A stretch of DNA of 53,436 nt from Phascolarctobacterium sp. (GCA_004558595.1 SFCN01000003.1:1-53436), one strand, 5' to 3'. Shown: positions 7,588 through 16,229, numbered from the stretch's first letter. Made by a program: numbers and translations. Notes: generated by a model not told the origin, from the sequence alone.

Positions 7588-9594
7588 CTATCTTTTTTTC
7601 TTCGGCTCCAACTTCTGTCCCAACTGCCCTTTGATAATTATCAGCTGGTCACGCAGCTCCGCGGCGGTCTCGAAATCCAAGGCCTTGGCCGCCTCCTGCA
7701 TACGCCGCTCCAGCTCCCGAGCCAAGGTAGTGAGCTCCTTCTTGGAGCGGGCCTTTTTGCCCTTGGCACCGTATTCGCCGTGCTCGTCGCCCTCGGCCAC
7801 CTTGGTCAGCTTAATTAGCTGACGCTGCTCCTTATAAATGGTTTTAGGCGTAATCTTATGGGCCTTATTATAGGCCTCCTGCTTCTCCCGGCGGCGATTG
7901 GTCTCGTCGATAGCACGCTGCATGCTATCCGTAATGCGGTCCGCGTACATGATGACGCGACCATGAGCATTACGGGCGGCACGACCGATGGTCTGGATCA
8001 TGGCGGTGTCGCTACGCAAGAAGCCCTCCTTATCCGCATCCAGAATGGCGATCAGCGACACCTCGGGCAGGTCCAAACCTTCACGCAGCAGGTTGATGCC
8101 TACTAGCACGTCGAATTTGCCCCCACGCAGGCTGTCGATAATCTCCGCTCGCTCAATGGTAGCGATTTCCGAATGCAAATAGCGTACTCTTACTCCTGCT
8201 TGCTTCAAATATTCCGTCAAATCCTCGGCCATCCGCTTGGTCAGGGTAGTGACTAGAACACGTTCATTGGCCGCGGCCACCTTATTAATTTCGCTGAGTA
8301 AATCATCTATTTGACCCTTAATGGGACGTATTTCGATCTGGGGATCCAGTAGTCCGGTGGGACGAATAATCTGCTCCACCACCTGCTGGGCCTGCTCCAT
8401 TTCGTAGGCCGCCGGGGTCGCAGAAACATAAATAGCTTGGTTAATCTGGGCTTGGAACTCATCAAAGGTCAGGGGACGATTGTCGTAGGCCGAGGGCAAG
8501 CGGAAGCCGTGCTCCACCAGCATTTCCTTACGAGAGCGGTCCCCGGCGTACATGGCCCTAATTTGGGGCAGCGTCACATGGGACTCGTCGATAACCAAGA
8601 GGAAGTCCTTGGGAAAATAATTTACCAAAGTAAAGGGGGGCTCTCCGGCCTTGCGACCTGCCAGATGTCTTGAATAATTCTCGATACCGGAGCAATAGCC
8701 CATTTCGTTCATCATTTCCAAATCGTAATTAGTACGCTGCTCTAGGCGTTGGGCCTCCAGCACCTTAAAGTTATGGCTCAAATACTCCAGTCGCTCCGCC
8801 AGCTCCACCCGAATATCGGCCATAGCCCGCTCTAGGTTCTCACGGCTGGTTACATAGTGAGAAGCAGGGAAAATGGCCACATGGTTACGCTGAGCCAGCA
8901 CCTCGCCGGTGAGCACATCGAATTCCAAGATACGATCTACTTCGTCGTCAAACATTTCAATGCGTACCGCCTTCTCCCCGTAGGCCGCAGGAATGACCTC
9001 GATCACATCGCCGCGAACACGGAAGGTGCCACGCTTAAAGTCGATATCGTTGCGGTCGTACTGGATTTCCACCAGCTTATGCAAAATTTTTTGCCTATCG
9101 ATAATTTGCCCTAAACGCAAGGACAGCACCATATCATAGTATTCCTGGGGTGCACCCAAGCCATAAATACAGCTGACGCTGGCCACGATGATCACGTCCT
9201 TACGCTCGAAAAGAGCACTGGTGGCCGAGTGGCGTAGCTTATCGATTTCATCGTTAATGGAAGCATCCTTTTCGATATAGGTGTCGGACTGGGGAATATA
9301 GGCCTCCGGCTGGTAGTAATCGTAGTAGGAGACGAAATATTCCACCGCGTTATCCGGGAAGAAGGCCTTTAGCTCGCTGGCTAGCTGGGCCGCTAGGGTT
9401 TTATTATGGGCAATAACCAAAGTGGGCTTGCGTACCTTATTGATGACCTGAGCGATAGTATAGGTTTTACCCGTGCCTGTAGCGCCCAAGAGCACCTGGG
9501 CCCGTAGGCCCTTTTCCACGCCTGCCGCTAATTTTTCTATGGCCTGGGGCTGATCCCCCGCCGGCTCGAAGGGAGCCTTAATCTGAAAATCCAT
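7588..9594 (-). CDS. uvrB: excinuclease ABC subunit B
   Basis: A 668-residue UvrB helicase-like subunit, which verifies damage handed over by UvrA and recruits UvrC. Visible: P-loop GATGTGKT at 37-44, the beta-hairpin YYDYYQPEAYIP near 95 that clamps one strand, DESHVTLPQ (motif II), SATPA, the QTIGRAARN motif VI and a C-terminal UVR motif (ERRMQEAAKALDFETAAELRDQL) that pairs with UvrC. The frame extends upstream to 9633, but AGGTGAGG directly ahead supports ATG 9594. A consensus promoter and a candidate SOS box lie ~120-170 bp upstream, with a small hairpin in the leader. Confidence 0.97.
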   Translation of the reverse strand: MDFQIKAPFEPAGDQPQAIEKLAAGVEKGLRAQVLLGATGTGKTYTIAQVINKVRKPTLVIAHNKTLAAQLASELKAFFPDNAVEYFVSYYDYYQPEAYIPQSDTYIEKDASINDEIDKLRHSATSALFERKDVIIVASVSCIYGLGAPQEYYDMVLSLRLGQIIDRQKILHKLVEIQYDRNDIDFKRGTFRVRGDVIEVIPAAYGEKAVRIEMFDDEVDRILEFDVLTGEVLAQRNHVAIFPASHYVTSRENLERAMADIRVELAERLEYLSHNFKVLEAQRLEQRTNYDLEMMNEMGYCSGIENYSRHLAGRKAGEPPFTLVNYFPKDFLLVIDESHVTLPQIRAMYAGDRSRKEMLVEHGFRLPSAYDNRPLTFDEFQAQINQAIYVSATPAAYEMEQAQQVVEQIIRPTGLLDPQIEIRPIKGQIDDLLSEINKVAAANERVLVTTLTKRMAEDLTEYLKQAGVRVRYLHSEIATIERAEIIDSLRGGKFDVLVGINLLREGLDLPEVSLIAILDADKEGFLRSDTAMIQTIGRAARNAHGRVIMYADRITDSMQRAIDETNRRREKQEAYNKAHKITPKTIYKEQRQLIKLTKVAEGDEHGEYGAKGKKARSKKELTTLARELERRMQEAAKALDFETAAELRDQLIIIKGQLGQKLEPKKKR

Positions 9595-9668
9595 GACCTC
9601 ACCTGCTTTACTCGTCAACTTAATCCTGTCCAAAAAGCTCGTCTGAGAAACATATTTATCCTATGCCC

Positions 9669-9690
9669 TGTCCCCCTTACAAGGGGAAGA
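9669..9690. repeat. solo hairpin in the uvrB leader, element-arm-like
   Basis: TCCCCCTTACAAGGGGAAG resembles a single arm of the palindromic elements at 7324 and 38189 (CTCCCCTTGCAAGGGGAG). It lies between the uvrB promoter and start codon, so it would be in the mRNA leader. It may be a decayed element remnant. Confidence 0.4.
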
Positions 9691-9710
9691 GAGCAAATCT
9701 ATCCATCCTT

Positions 9711-9739
9711 ATTATATGAAATTGACCGCCCTAGGTCAA
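9711..9739 (-). promoter_or_regulatory. promoter of uvrB (repair operon)
   Basis: Minus-strand TTGACC (9734-9739), 17-nt spacer, TATAAT (9711-9716): five of six and six of six matches to consensus. Confidence 0.8.
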
Positions 9740-9750
9740 GCATATAAAGA

Positions 9751-9762
9751 GAACATTTGTCC
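9751..9762. promoter_or_regulatory. candidate LexA/SOS box for uvrB
   Basis: GAACATTTGTCC differs by one base from the Firmicute LexA core GAAC-N4-GTTC, 12 bp upstream of the -35 hexamer. uvrB and uvrA are SOS genes in Bacillus. The site is a single match with no second box seen. Confidence 0.4.
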
Positions 9763-9788
9763 TTATTTTAAAATGAACGACCAATATA

Positions 9789-9822
9789 AAAAGCGTAGCA
9801 GTCCTGCGACTACTACGCTTTT
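9789..9822 (-). terminator. terminator after queF
   Basis: AAAAGCGTAG and CTACGCTTTT arms with inner AGTC/GACT pairing, followed on the minus strand by a T-run. It closes the queT-queF operon before the uvrB promoter region. Confidence 0.8.
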
Positions 9823-9871
9823 AGCTTGTTATTATGGGCTCATCCCCTGAGCCAGAGCTTAATGTACGCCC

Positions 9872-10369
9872 TTAGCGATTATTGATGCTTTCCGGGTACA
9901 TATCGTGCATGAAGAGGCGTTTTTTAGCCACCGCTTCCCATTCGGTACCGGGCTTGCCGTGGTTGGCGTAAGGGTCGATGGAAAGGCCTCCTCGAGGCAG
10001 GAATTTGCCCCAAACCTCGATGTACTTGGGGTCCAGCAGCTTAATTAAATCCTTCATAATGATGTTTACGCAGTCCTCGTGAAAATCCCCGTGATTGCGA
10101 AAGCTGAAAAGATACAGCTTCAAGGATTTGCTTTCCACCAAACGCTCATCAGGAACGTAGGAAATATAGATGGTGGCGAAATCCGGCTGGCCGGTCATGG
10201 GGCACAGGCTGGTGAATTCGGGACAATTGAATTTAACGAAGTAATCATTGCCCGGGTGCTTATTGGGGAAGCTTTCCAGTACCTCGGGAGCATAGTCGCT
10301 TTTATAGGCGGTTTTCTTCCCTAAGAGGCTTACGCCTTGGAGCTCTTCCTTGCTTCTACCGCTGGTCAT
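9872..10369 (-). CDS. queF: NADPH-dependent 7-cyano-7-deazaguanine reductase QueF
   Basis: A 165-residue unimodular QueF (T-fold), which reduces preQ0 to preQ1 in queuosine synthesis. The catalytic cysteine is in FTSLCPMTGQPDF near residue 55, the NADPH-binding ESKSLKLYLFSFRN motif follows near 79 and the substrate Glu/His segment HGDFHEDCVN near 92. Length is normal for the short form. The ATG shares one base with the queT stop (TAATG), and GAAGGAGGT precedes it, so both genes are coupled. The preQ1 riboswitch upstream senses the product of this enzyme, giving feedback control. Other queuosine genes are not in the window. Confidence 0.96.
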   Translation of the reverse strand: MTSGRSKEELQGVSLLGKKTAYKSDYAPEVLESFPNKHPGNDYFVKFNCPEFTSLCPMTGQPDFATIYISYVPDERLVESKSLKLYLFSFRNHGDFHEDCVNIIMKDLIKLLDPKYIEVWGKFLPRGGLSIDPYANHGKPGTEWEAVAKKRLFMHDMYPESINNR

Positions 10370-10872
10370 TATTTATTACCTCCTTCAAGAACGAAAAAAC
10401 GGCCCGCCCCAACTCGCTCTAGGGCGGTGACCAACATATAGCTGGCGATGCCGCTGATGCATTGGCCTACTAAAAGGCTGGAGGCCAGCAGCCAATAGGG
10501 TAAATTCAACAGGGGAGCCAGCCACAGGGGCACGCACAGACCCGGCACGAAGGTGACGGCCAGCCAAACGATCCAATTGCCGCAGCCTTGACGCTTAGCC
10601 CAAACGATGAGTGCCGTGGTAGCGATGCCTACCAGACCGCCGCCGATGATATCGGGCAAGCCCAGACCGCCCATAAGGGTGTTGCTCAGCACATTGGCCA
10701 AGCCAAAGGGCAGGATTAAAAAGGGGAAGAGGGCGCTGAGGCCGTACAGGGCAGTGGCGATACGGATTTGGTATTGACCGAAGGCGAAGGTTTGGGTGCA
10801 CATCATAACGACGATGTACAGTGCGATGCACAGGGCAGAAAAAACTAGCTTTTGATTGTGAAGATGTCGCAT
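10369..10872 (-). CDS. queT: QueT family queuosine-precursor transporter
   Basis: A 167-residue membrane protein of the QueT family (PF06177), the substrate-binding S component of an ECF-type importer for queuosine precursors. About five hydrophobic segments are visible (for example LVFSALCIALYIVVMM near 9-24, ALFPFLILPFGLANVLSN near 48, and two near 97-140), with the conserved QIRIATALYGLSALFPFLI block and LGLPDIIGGGLVG. The start ATG 10872 follows AAAGGAGC. It is directly downstream of a preQ1-I aptamer and terminator. The energising ECF ATPase and T subunits are not nearby, as expected for shared group II modules. Confidence 0.92.
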   Translation of the reverse strand: MRHLHNQKLVFSALCIALYIVVMMCTQTFAFGQYQIRIATALYGLSALFPFLILPFGLANVLSNTLMGGLGLPDIIGGGLVGIATTALIVWAKRQGCGNWIVWLAVTFVPGLCVPLWLAPLLNLPYWLLASSLLVGQCISGIASYMLVTALERVGAGRFFVLEGGNK

Positions 10873-10905
10873 AATTTGCTCCTTTCAAATACAGAACAGG
10901 CGCAG

Positions 10906-10939
10906 AAAAAAAGGATTACGCCTACAGACGCAATCCTTT
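10906..10939 (-). terminator. regulated terminator of the preQ1 riboswitch
   Basis: AAAGGATT and AATCCTTT arms followed by a run of T on the minus strand, 40 nt after the aptamer and directly ahead of the queT ribosome-binding site. This arrangement implies transcription attenuation. Confidence 0.8.
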
Positions 10940-10978
10940 ACATACAAATAGATACTGGCCGGGGCCAGCGTTTCGCCC

Positions 10979-11016
10979 GTAGTTTTGTTTAAAGACAGGA
11001 TGGTTTCGAACTGTCT
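10979..11016 (-). promoter_or_regulatory. preQ1-I riboswitch aptamer
   Basis: Read on the minus strand, GACAG pairs with CTGTC around a C-containing loop (TTCGAAACCATC), and a TTTAAACAAAACTA tail completes the H-type pseudoknot typical of class I preQ1 aptamers. It begins ~13 nt after the predicted transcription start and precedes queT-queF. A GC-rich CTGGCC/GGCCAG hairpin lies between aptamer and terminator. Confidence 0.88.
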
Positions 11017-11035
11017 GTTATGGAATTACTAGAGT

Positions 11036-11064
11036 ATTATACTATACAATTGCTTGTTTGTCCA
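11036..11064 (-). promoter_or_regulatory. promoter of queT-queF
   Basis: Minus-strand TGGACA (11059-11064), 17-nt spacer, TATAAT (11036-11041). It places the start of transcription near 11029, just ahead of the aptamer. It lies immediately after the MBL-fold gene's end. Confidence 0.75.
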
Positions 11065-11070
11065 GCGAAA

Positions 11071-12069
11071 TTATCGCTCCGTGGTCACCTCAAAGCTCTT
11101 GCCGTCGGTGGTAACCGTCAAATTACCATGGTCGTAGGTTGTCAAGACCTTCGCTCCAAGATGCTCTAGGCTGCCCACCACATTCTTATTAGGATGGTTG
11201 TAGATTTGCTTGTTACCACAGCTGATGAGGGCGTATTGAGGGCGCACCTTGCTGATAAATTTATAGATGGATGAGGTTTTGCTGCCGTGGTGACCCACCT
11301 TTAGCACATGGGCCTTGAGCTTGTCACCATGCTTTTGCTGCAAATAATCCTCCACCGGCGCCTCCGCATCCCCGGTGAAGAGCATGGTGAATTCGCCGTA
11401 GTGCAGCATCATGACGATGCTGGTATTATTCAAGTTCCGCAAATCCTGCTTACTTAGGAAATCGCCCGGAGACAGCACATCTAAATAATAGCCCTTGCCG
11501 AACTCCACTCTCTCCCCAGCCTTGAGTACTCGATTATGGTAGTGCCCCGCCCGCAGCTCCGTATTGAGCCAATTAGATACGGAATTTTTGGGGTTGGGCA
11601 TGGCGTTATCATAAATATTGCTGACCTTGTATTTGCCGGCTAGCCACTGCACGTTGCCCAAATGGTCGCCGTGATGATGGGTAATAATCACTGTGTTGAT
11701 GCGGTCCACGTTCTCCTGCACGCCGGCCTTTCCTAGGGCCATTTTCAGGGCCGTCCTGCCACCATAGCCCAGCTTGTCCTTCTTATTATCGCCCACGTCG
11801 ATCATAACCCGACGCTGACCATCCTCCAATAAAATGGCGTCACCCTGACCCACGTCCAACATGGTAATCCGCAGCTTGCCCGAGGGAAGCTCCTGCTCCT
11901 GGGCGAAAAAGCCACTAAAGGCGGCGCTCTGCTTAGCGTCGGCCTTGCTCAGCTGCTGCTGCACCGTGGTGCGCACGCTGTCCTGATGGGGCTCATAGAA
12001 AATAGTATAGGCTAAGGTAGCCAGCACAAAGGCTACCAGCATTTGCAATACTAATTTAATTTTGCGCAT
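11071..12069 (-). CDS. ComEC/Rec2-like MBL-fold hydrolase, membrane-anchored or secreted
   Basis: The 332-residue product begins with MRKIK and a hydrophobic stretch (LVLQMLVAFVLATLAY), so it is likely anchored or exported. A metallo-beta-lactamase domain of the COG2333 type follows: LDVGQGDAILLE near 70, the metal-binding THHHGDH near 130, FTGDAE near 230 and VGHHGSK near 258. It resembles the detached C-terminal domain of ComEC, which in ComEC is thought to process DNA during uptake; stand-alone versions have unknown substrates. It is 34 bp after the deacetylase gene, at the tail of the rapZ-yvcK-whiA series. Its Shine-Dalgarno is weak. Confidence 0.85.
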   Translation of the reverse strand: MRKIKLVLQMLVAFVLATLAYTIFYEPHQDSVRTTVQQQLSKADAKQSAAFSGFFAQEQELPSGKLRITMLDVGQGDAILLEDGQRRVMIDVGDNKKDKLGYGGRTALKMALGKAGVQENVDRINTVIITHHHGDHLGNVQWLAGKYKVSNIYDNAMPNPKNSVSNWLNTELRAGHYHNRVLKAGERVEFGKGYYLDVLSPGDFLSKQDLRNLNNTSIVMMLHYGEFTMLFTGDAEAPVEDYLQQKHGDKLKAHVLKVGHHGSKTSSIYKFISKVRPQYALISCGNKQIYNHPNKNVVGSLEHLGAKVLTTYDHGNLTVTTDGKSFEVTTER

Positions 12070-12102
12070 GGGTAATCATCTCACTTTTATTAGCTTAACT
12101 TA

Positions 12103-12972
12103 TTAGTAACTGGCGAATAAATCCCGCAAGGGGTTAATGTCGATGCCCTTGGTCTGCAAAAAGCCGAAGAAATAGGCCTGCTCCAAGCGCCGCTTGAAGC
12201 CCTCCAGTCCCTTGCCATCGTCGACCACGTTCACTCGATACATTTCCATGGGCGCCGCCTTGTAGGTAGCCGCTGTGTTCAGGCCGATGTGCCCGGTGAG
12301 AGCACGATAAAAGCCGTATTTTTGCGCGGCCTCGGTGACGGTTTTATTATAGCTACCGTTGGGATAGGCCAGCGTGCGCACGATATAGCCATCAAATTTT
12401 TTCTTCAGCCAATAACGGGAGGTATCCAGCTCCCAGACCAGGTATTTCGTATCAATTTTAGCCAAAGGGGCGTGACTGTAGGTATGGGAGCCCAGCTCCA
12501 TGCCCGCGGCGATCATTTCCTTGATTTCGGCCTCGTTCATGTGCTCCTTATCACCCATTTCCTTGTTAATCACGAAAAAGGAGCCCTTGGCATCATATTT
12601 TTGCATAATGGGCAGCGCCACGCTGTGATTATTCTTGTAGCCATCATCAAAGCTCAGAGCCACATACTTATCCACGCTTTGGCCCTGCTCCAAGCGCTTG
12701 GCCAGCTGCTCCACGGTAACCATGGTATAACCCTGCTCCTTTAGATAGCGCAAATGCTCCTCAAAAAGCTCGGGACCCATGATTAGACTACGGGGCCAGT
12801 CGGGACCGGTCTCATAGCCCACTGCATGGTACATCAAAACAGGAGCCCCTGTTTTCCGATAGGCAGCATATTCGGTGCGCCACTGCTCACCCTTGACTAG
12901 CCAAGCGGCTGCTCCTGCCGCCACCAGCAGCAAAACCACAGCCACAAGGCCATATAAAAGATTCTTGATCAT
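12103..12972 (-). CDS. polysaccharide deacetylase (NodB domain), membrane-anchored
   Basis: A 289-residue carbohydrate esterase family 4 protein. A single N-terminal membrane segment (residues ~4-26, LLYGLVAVVLLLVAAGAAAW) is followed by PVLMYHAVG near 45, NodB motif 1 SFDDGYKNN near 108 with the catalytic Asp and metal-binding Asp, and motif 2 GSHTYSH near 162. Members remove acetyl groups from peptidoglycan or other N-acetylated glycans at the cell surface. The ATG overlaps the whiA stop by one base (TAATG) with AGGA upstream, so it is coupled to whiA. The substrate is not predictable from sequence. Confidence 0.9.
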   Translation of the reverse strand: MIKNLLYGLVAVVLLLVAAGAAAWLVKGEQWRTEYAAYRKTGAPVLMYHAVGYETGPDWPRSLIMGPELFEEHLRYLKEQGYTMVTVEQLAKRLEQGQSVDKYVALSFDDGYKNNHSVALPIMQKYDAKGSFFVINKEMGDKEHMNEAEIKEMIAAGMELGSHTYSHAPLAKIDTKYLVWELDTSRYWLKKKFDGYIVRTLAYPNGSYNKTVTEAAQKYGFYRALTGHIGLNTAATYKAAPMEMYRVNVVDDGKGLEGFKRRLEQAYFFGFLQTKGIDINPLRDLFASY

Positions 12973-13907
12973 TATTCTTCCTGCTCCAATTTCAAGCCCA
13001 AGCCCACGGCAATATCCTGCAGCTTTTTCAAGCGATGGTTAATGCCGGACTTGCCCAGACCATTAGTATATTCCATTAAATCGTTCAGGGAAATATCCGG
13101 ATGCTCCAGCCTAATTCTGGCTATTTCCTGTAAATTAGGCTCCAGCTGGCCGATGCCGCCGTGAGCATCAATATAGTTGATGCAGCGCACCTGGCGCACA
13201 GCTGCCTTCACCACCTTGTTCAAATTAGCGGTTTCGCAGTTCACGGCCCTGTTCACATTATTGCGCATTTCTTTTACGATGCGCACATTCTCCAGCTCCA
13301 TCATGGCGTTATGAGCCCCGATGACGCTGAGAAAATTAATAATGCTCTCCCCGTCCTTCAGGTAGACGATGAATTCATTTTTTCTATCGGTCAGCTTCGC
13401 CTTTAAGGAAAAGCTATGCATAACCTTGATAATATTATGAGCAAAAATTTCATTGCTGGTGACCATTTCCAAATGATAGTCGCTGGTGGGACGGCTAATG
13501 CTGCCGCCGCCTAAGAAGGCTCCCCTTAGGTAAGCGCGCTTACAGTTATGGGTATTGAGCAGAGGATTTTTCAAATCCCCCTCCATACTTAAAAGCTGCA
13601 GCTCGTCCAGGGTTTTGGCTACCTGAGGCGCGGGAATCACATGCACCTGATAGCGATTATTTTTTTTCAGGCGCCGAGAGCGGGTAATTACCACCTCAGT
13701 CTGCACTTGATAATTATTTTTCAGCATATGCAGCACCCGTCTCGCTAGGGCTGCATTTTCTGTGGAAAAGTGGATGCCCACGTTGAGGCCGCGGATAATA
13801 ATGGCGCCGCTCATGCGCAATAGGCCTAAGAGCTCCGCCTTATCCCCGGCAGCATCGTTGGTCTCGATGCGTGATAATTCATTTTTAACATCATTGGAAA
13901 AAGACAT
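12972..13907 (-). CDS. whiA: DNA-binding protein WhiA
   Basis: A 311-residue WhiA, a DNA-binding protein that combines an N-terminal LAGLIDADG homing-endonuclease-like fold (KAELLGLLRMSGAI near 24 and KRAYLRGAFLGGGSI near 124) with a C-terminal helix-turn-helix (HPDISLNDLMEYTNGLGKSG near 270). In Streptomyces it governs sporulation genes; in Bacillus it binds DNA and affects division, chromosome segregation and lipid metabolism. AGGAGGAGG lies directly ahead of the ATG. It follows yvcK by 39 bp in the conserved rapZ-yvcK-whiA order of Firmicutes and Actinobacteria. Confidence 0.96.
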   Translation of the reverse strand: MSFSNDVKNELSRIETNDAAGDKAELLGLLRMSGAIIIRGLNVGIHFSTENAALARRVLHMLKNNYQVQTEVVITRSRRLKKNNRYQVHVIPAPQVAKTLDELQLLSMEGDLKNPLLNTHNCKRAYLRGAFLGGGSISRPTSDYHLEMVTSNEIFAHNIIKVMHSFSLKAKLTDRKNEFIVYLKDGESIINFLSVIGAHNAMMELENVRIVKEMRNNVNRAVNCETANLNKVVKAAVRQVRCINYIDAHGGIGQLEPNLQEIARIRLEHPDISLNDLMEYTNGLGKSGINHRLKKLQDIAVGLGLKLEQEE

Positions 13908-13946
13908 GGGCCTCCTCCTTTCTTACCCTGCTTGTAAAAAACTGCT

Positions 13947-15317
13947 CTATTGCTGCTCCTCCTGCTGCTTCATTTTGCGCATGCCCTGACGCATGAAGAA
14001 GTAGTCGAAGAACTGCATACCACGGCCGAAGAGCCGCAGTCGATAAATGAGAGCGATCAAAACACGCGCCAGCTTGCGAGGGTCATGGCGCACCAAATCG
14101 TGCTTGCTGATCAGGCGCGCAGGCACCACGGTAATGCCCAGACTGCGAATCTTGTCCACATCCGGGGTAATGGGCATGGAGCCCTTAGCATCATACTGGC
14201 GCAGCTGCTCCACGGTTATATCCTGATCATTGACGATAACATAATCCAAAAATTGCGCGCCCATGTGCTTGATCAAGGCCTGCACATGCTCATAGGCGCC
14301 GTAGCCATCGGTTTCACCGGGCTGGGTCATCACATTGCAGATATAAATCTTCACGGCCTTGGACGCTAATATCGCTTCGCGAATGCCGTCCACCAGCAGG
14401 TTAGGAATAACGCTGGTGTAAAGGCTGCCCGGACCGAAAATCAACACATCCGCTTCAGTGATGGCCTCCACCGCGCCCTGGGTCGCGGGCGCGTCCTTGG
14501 GCAGCATCATCATTTTAGCGATGCGCTTGTGAGCCTTGGGAATCTCCGATTCCCCGGTGATCTCCGTGCCGTCGAACATACGGGCCCGCAGCTGAATATC
14601 GGCCAAGGTTGAAGGAATAACGCGACCACGCACCTTCAGAATCTGACTGGTAGCATTAAGCCCAGCCTCCATACCGCCTTCGGCCTCGGCCATGGCGGCG
14701 ATGAACAGGTTGCCGAAGCAATGCCCAGCCAAGGGCGAATCGCCCTTGAAGCGGTATTGCATAACCCGCTCCATCAGAGGCTCTCGGTCGGCTAGGGCGG
14801 TGAGGCAGTTACGCAAGTCCCCCGGTGGGATAATGCCCAGCTCCTTGCGCAAACGACCGGAGGAGCCGCCATCATCCGCAGAGGTTACCACCGCAGTACA
14901 ATTATTAGTTATATATTTCATGCCTCGCAAAAGCGTGGACAAGCCCGTGCCACCGCCTACCACGGTAATGGCCGGTCCCTTGGTCAGCTTACGCTGCATG
15001 AAGATGGTTTCCATGAGGGAGCCGCTTTTATCGGGAATCACCACGGAAACAACGGAGCTAATCAGACGACGGGTACCGTAAATCATTACGCCAAAGCCCA
15101 CTACTAAAAAGAGTACGCCCATGGCCATGATTAAGGTATTGGAATAGCGTCCTGTGGTCAGATAGGTCATCTGAAACAGGAGTTCCTCCGCCTTGCCCAT
15201 TAGCTGATAATTAAAAAATAACGCTAGTCCTAGAGCGCAGAGTAAAACGCCCACTGCGAAAAGCAGCAGCCAACGCTTTAAATTGATGCCCGGACAGAGC
15301 CAACTAATCCATCCCAT
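13947..15317 (-). CDS. yvcK: YvcK/CofD-like gluconeogenesis factor with N-terminal membrane segments
   Basis: A 456-residue protein. The CofD-like domain starts with VVGGGTGLSTLL at 119-130 and shows TSADDGGSSGRLR, GDLRNCL and GPGSLYTSVIPNLLV. Bacillus YvcK is needed for growth on gluconeogenic carbon and for normal cell-wall shape, and binds UDP-sugars. Here about 110 extra N-terminal residues include two hydrophobic helices (about 15-36 and 61-80), so the protein is probably membrane-tethered, unlike Bacillus YvcK (~317 aa). The GTG at 15332 is less likely than ATG 15317, which has GGGAGG 5 nt before it. It begins 11 bp after the rapZ stop. Confidence 0.92.
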   Translation of the reverse strand: MGWISWLCPGINLKRWLLLFAVGVLLCALGLALFFNYQLMGKAEELLFQMTYLTTGRYSNTLIMAMGVLFLVVGFGVMIYGTRRLISSVVSVVIPDKSGSLMETIFMQRKLTKGPAITVVGGGTGLSTLLRGMKYITNNCTAVVTSADDGGSSGRLRKELGIIPPGDLRNCLTALADREPLMERVMQYRFKGDSPLAGHCFGNLFIAAMAEAEGGMEAGLNATSQILKVRGRVIPSTLADIQLRARMFDGTEITGESEIPKAHKRIAKMMMLPKDAPATQGAVEAITEADVLIFGPGSLYTSVIPNLLVDGIREAILASKAVKIYICNVMTQPGETDGYGAYEHVQALIKHMGAQFLDYVIVNDQDITVEQLRQYDAKGSMPITPDVDKIRSLGITVVPARLISKHDLVRHDPRKLARVLIALIYRLRLFGRGMQFFDYFFMRQGMRKMKQQEEQQ

Positions 15318-15328
15318 AGGATCCTCCC

Positions 15329-16189
15329 TCACTTCTTATTGGGGATATCTCGATGCGTAATTTCGACGCTATAGCCACGCTCACGCAAGAACTCATAGAG
15401 CTTGTTGGCGATGAAAACGCTACGGTGCTGGCCGCCGGTGCAGCCCACGCTGATGACCAACTGGGCCTTGCCCTCGCTGATATATTGGGGTACCAAAAAA
15501 TCCAGTAGCTGCTCCTCCAGCTTTAAATACTCGAAGGTTTGGGGATAGCGGCAGATAAAATCAGCCACGGGTCGATCATTGCCCGTTTGGCTACGCAGCT
15601 CCTCCACATAAAAGGGGTTGGGCAAAAAGCGCACATCCAGCACTAGATCGCTATCCAGGGGCAGGCCGTGCTTAAAGCCGAAGGAGCGCACCACGATTCC
15701 CATGCGGTCCTTGGAGGTTCCCTCTCCAAAAAGCTCCGTGACCTTGGCCTTTAGCTGAGCCGGAGTTAACTCGGAGGTGTCGATAATATAAGTTGCCTCT
15801 TCCCGCAGCGGATCCAAAAATTGGCGTTCGCTGGTAATATTTTTCAGCAGGGAATTGCGCTCCCCCAAGGGATGACGACGACGGGTTTCCTTATAACGGC
15901 GTACCAGAGCCTCATCGGAGGCATCTAAGAAGAGCAGCTCATATTTTTGGCCGCTGGCTTCCATCTCATCCAAAACCTGCAGCAGCTTGTCGAAAAATTG
16001 ACCACCGCGAATATCTACCACCAGAGCCACCTTATCCTCGCTGGTCTGACGGCAGAGCTCGGAAAATTTGGGAATTAAGGTAGCAGGCAAATTATCGATG
16101 CAGAAGAAGTTTAAATCCTCTAGGGTACGCACCACTTGGGTTTTGCCTGCGCCGGACATGCCGGAAATAATGAGAAAGTGTGATTGCAT
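15329..16189 (-). CDS. rapZ: RNase adapter protein / nucleotide-binding protein RapZ (YvcJ)
   Basis: A 286-residue P-loop protein: GMSGAGKT at 10-17, FFCIDNLP near 30, the Walker B-like VALVVDIRGG near 60 and the C-terminal VSVGCTGGQHRSV near 245. In E. coli RapZ hands the sRNA GlmZ to RNase E in response to glucosamine-6-phosphate; in Bacillus the homologue YvcJ is a GTP/ATP-binding protein linked to competence. The frame opens further upstream, but GAGGTG 7 nt ahead supports ATG 16189. It is first in the rapZ-yvcK-whiA-deacetylase-MBL series. Confidence 0.95.
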   Translation of the reverse strand: MQSHFLIISGMSGAGKTQVVRTLEDLNFFCIDNLPATLIPKFSELCRQTSEDKVALVVDIRGGQFFDKLLQVLDEMEASGQKYELLFLDASDEALVRRYKETRRRHPLGERNSLLKNITSERQFLDPLREEATYIIDTSELTPAQLKAKVTELFGEGTSKDRMGIVVRSFGFKHGLPLDSDLVLDVRFLPNPFYVEELRSQTGNDRPVADFICRYPQTFEYLKLEEQLLDFLVPQYISEGKAQLVISVGCTGGQHRSVFIANKLYEFLRERGYSVEITHRDIPNKK

Positions 16190-16229
16190 TTGCTTCACCT
16201 CTTGAAAAATCACTTAAGTATTAAATTAT

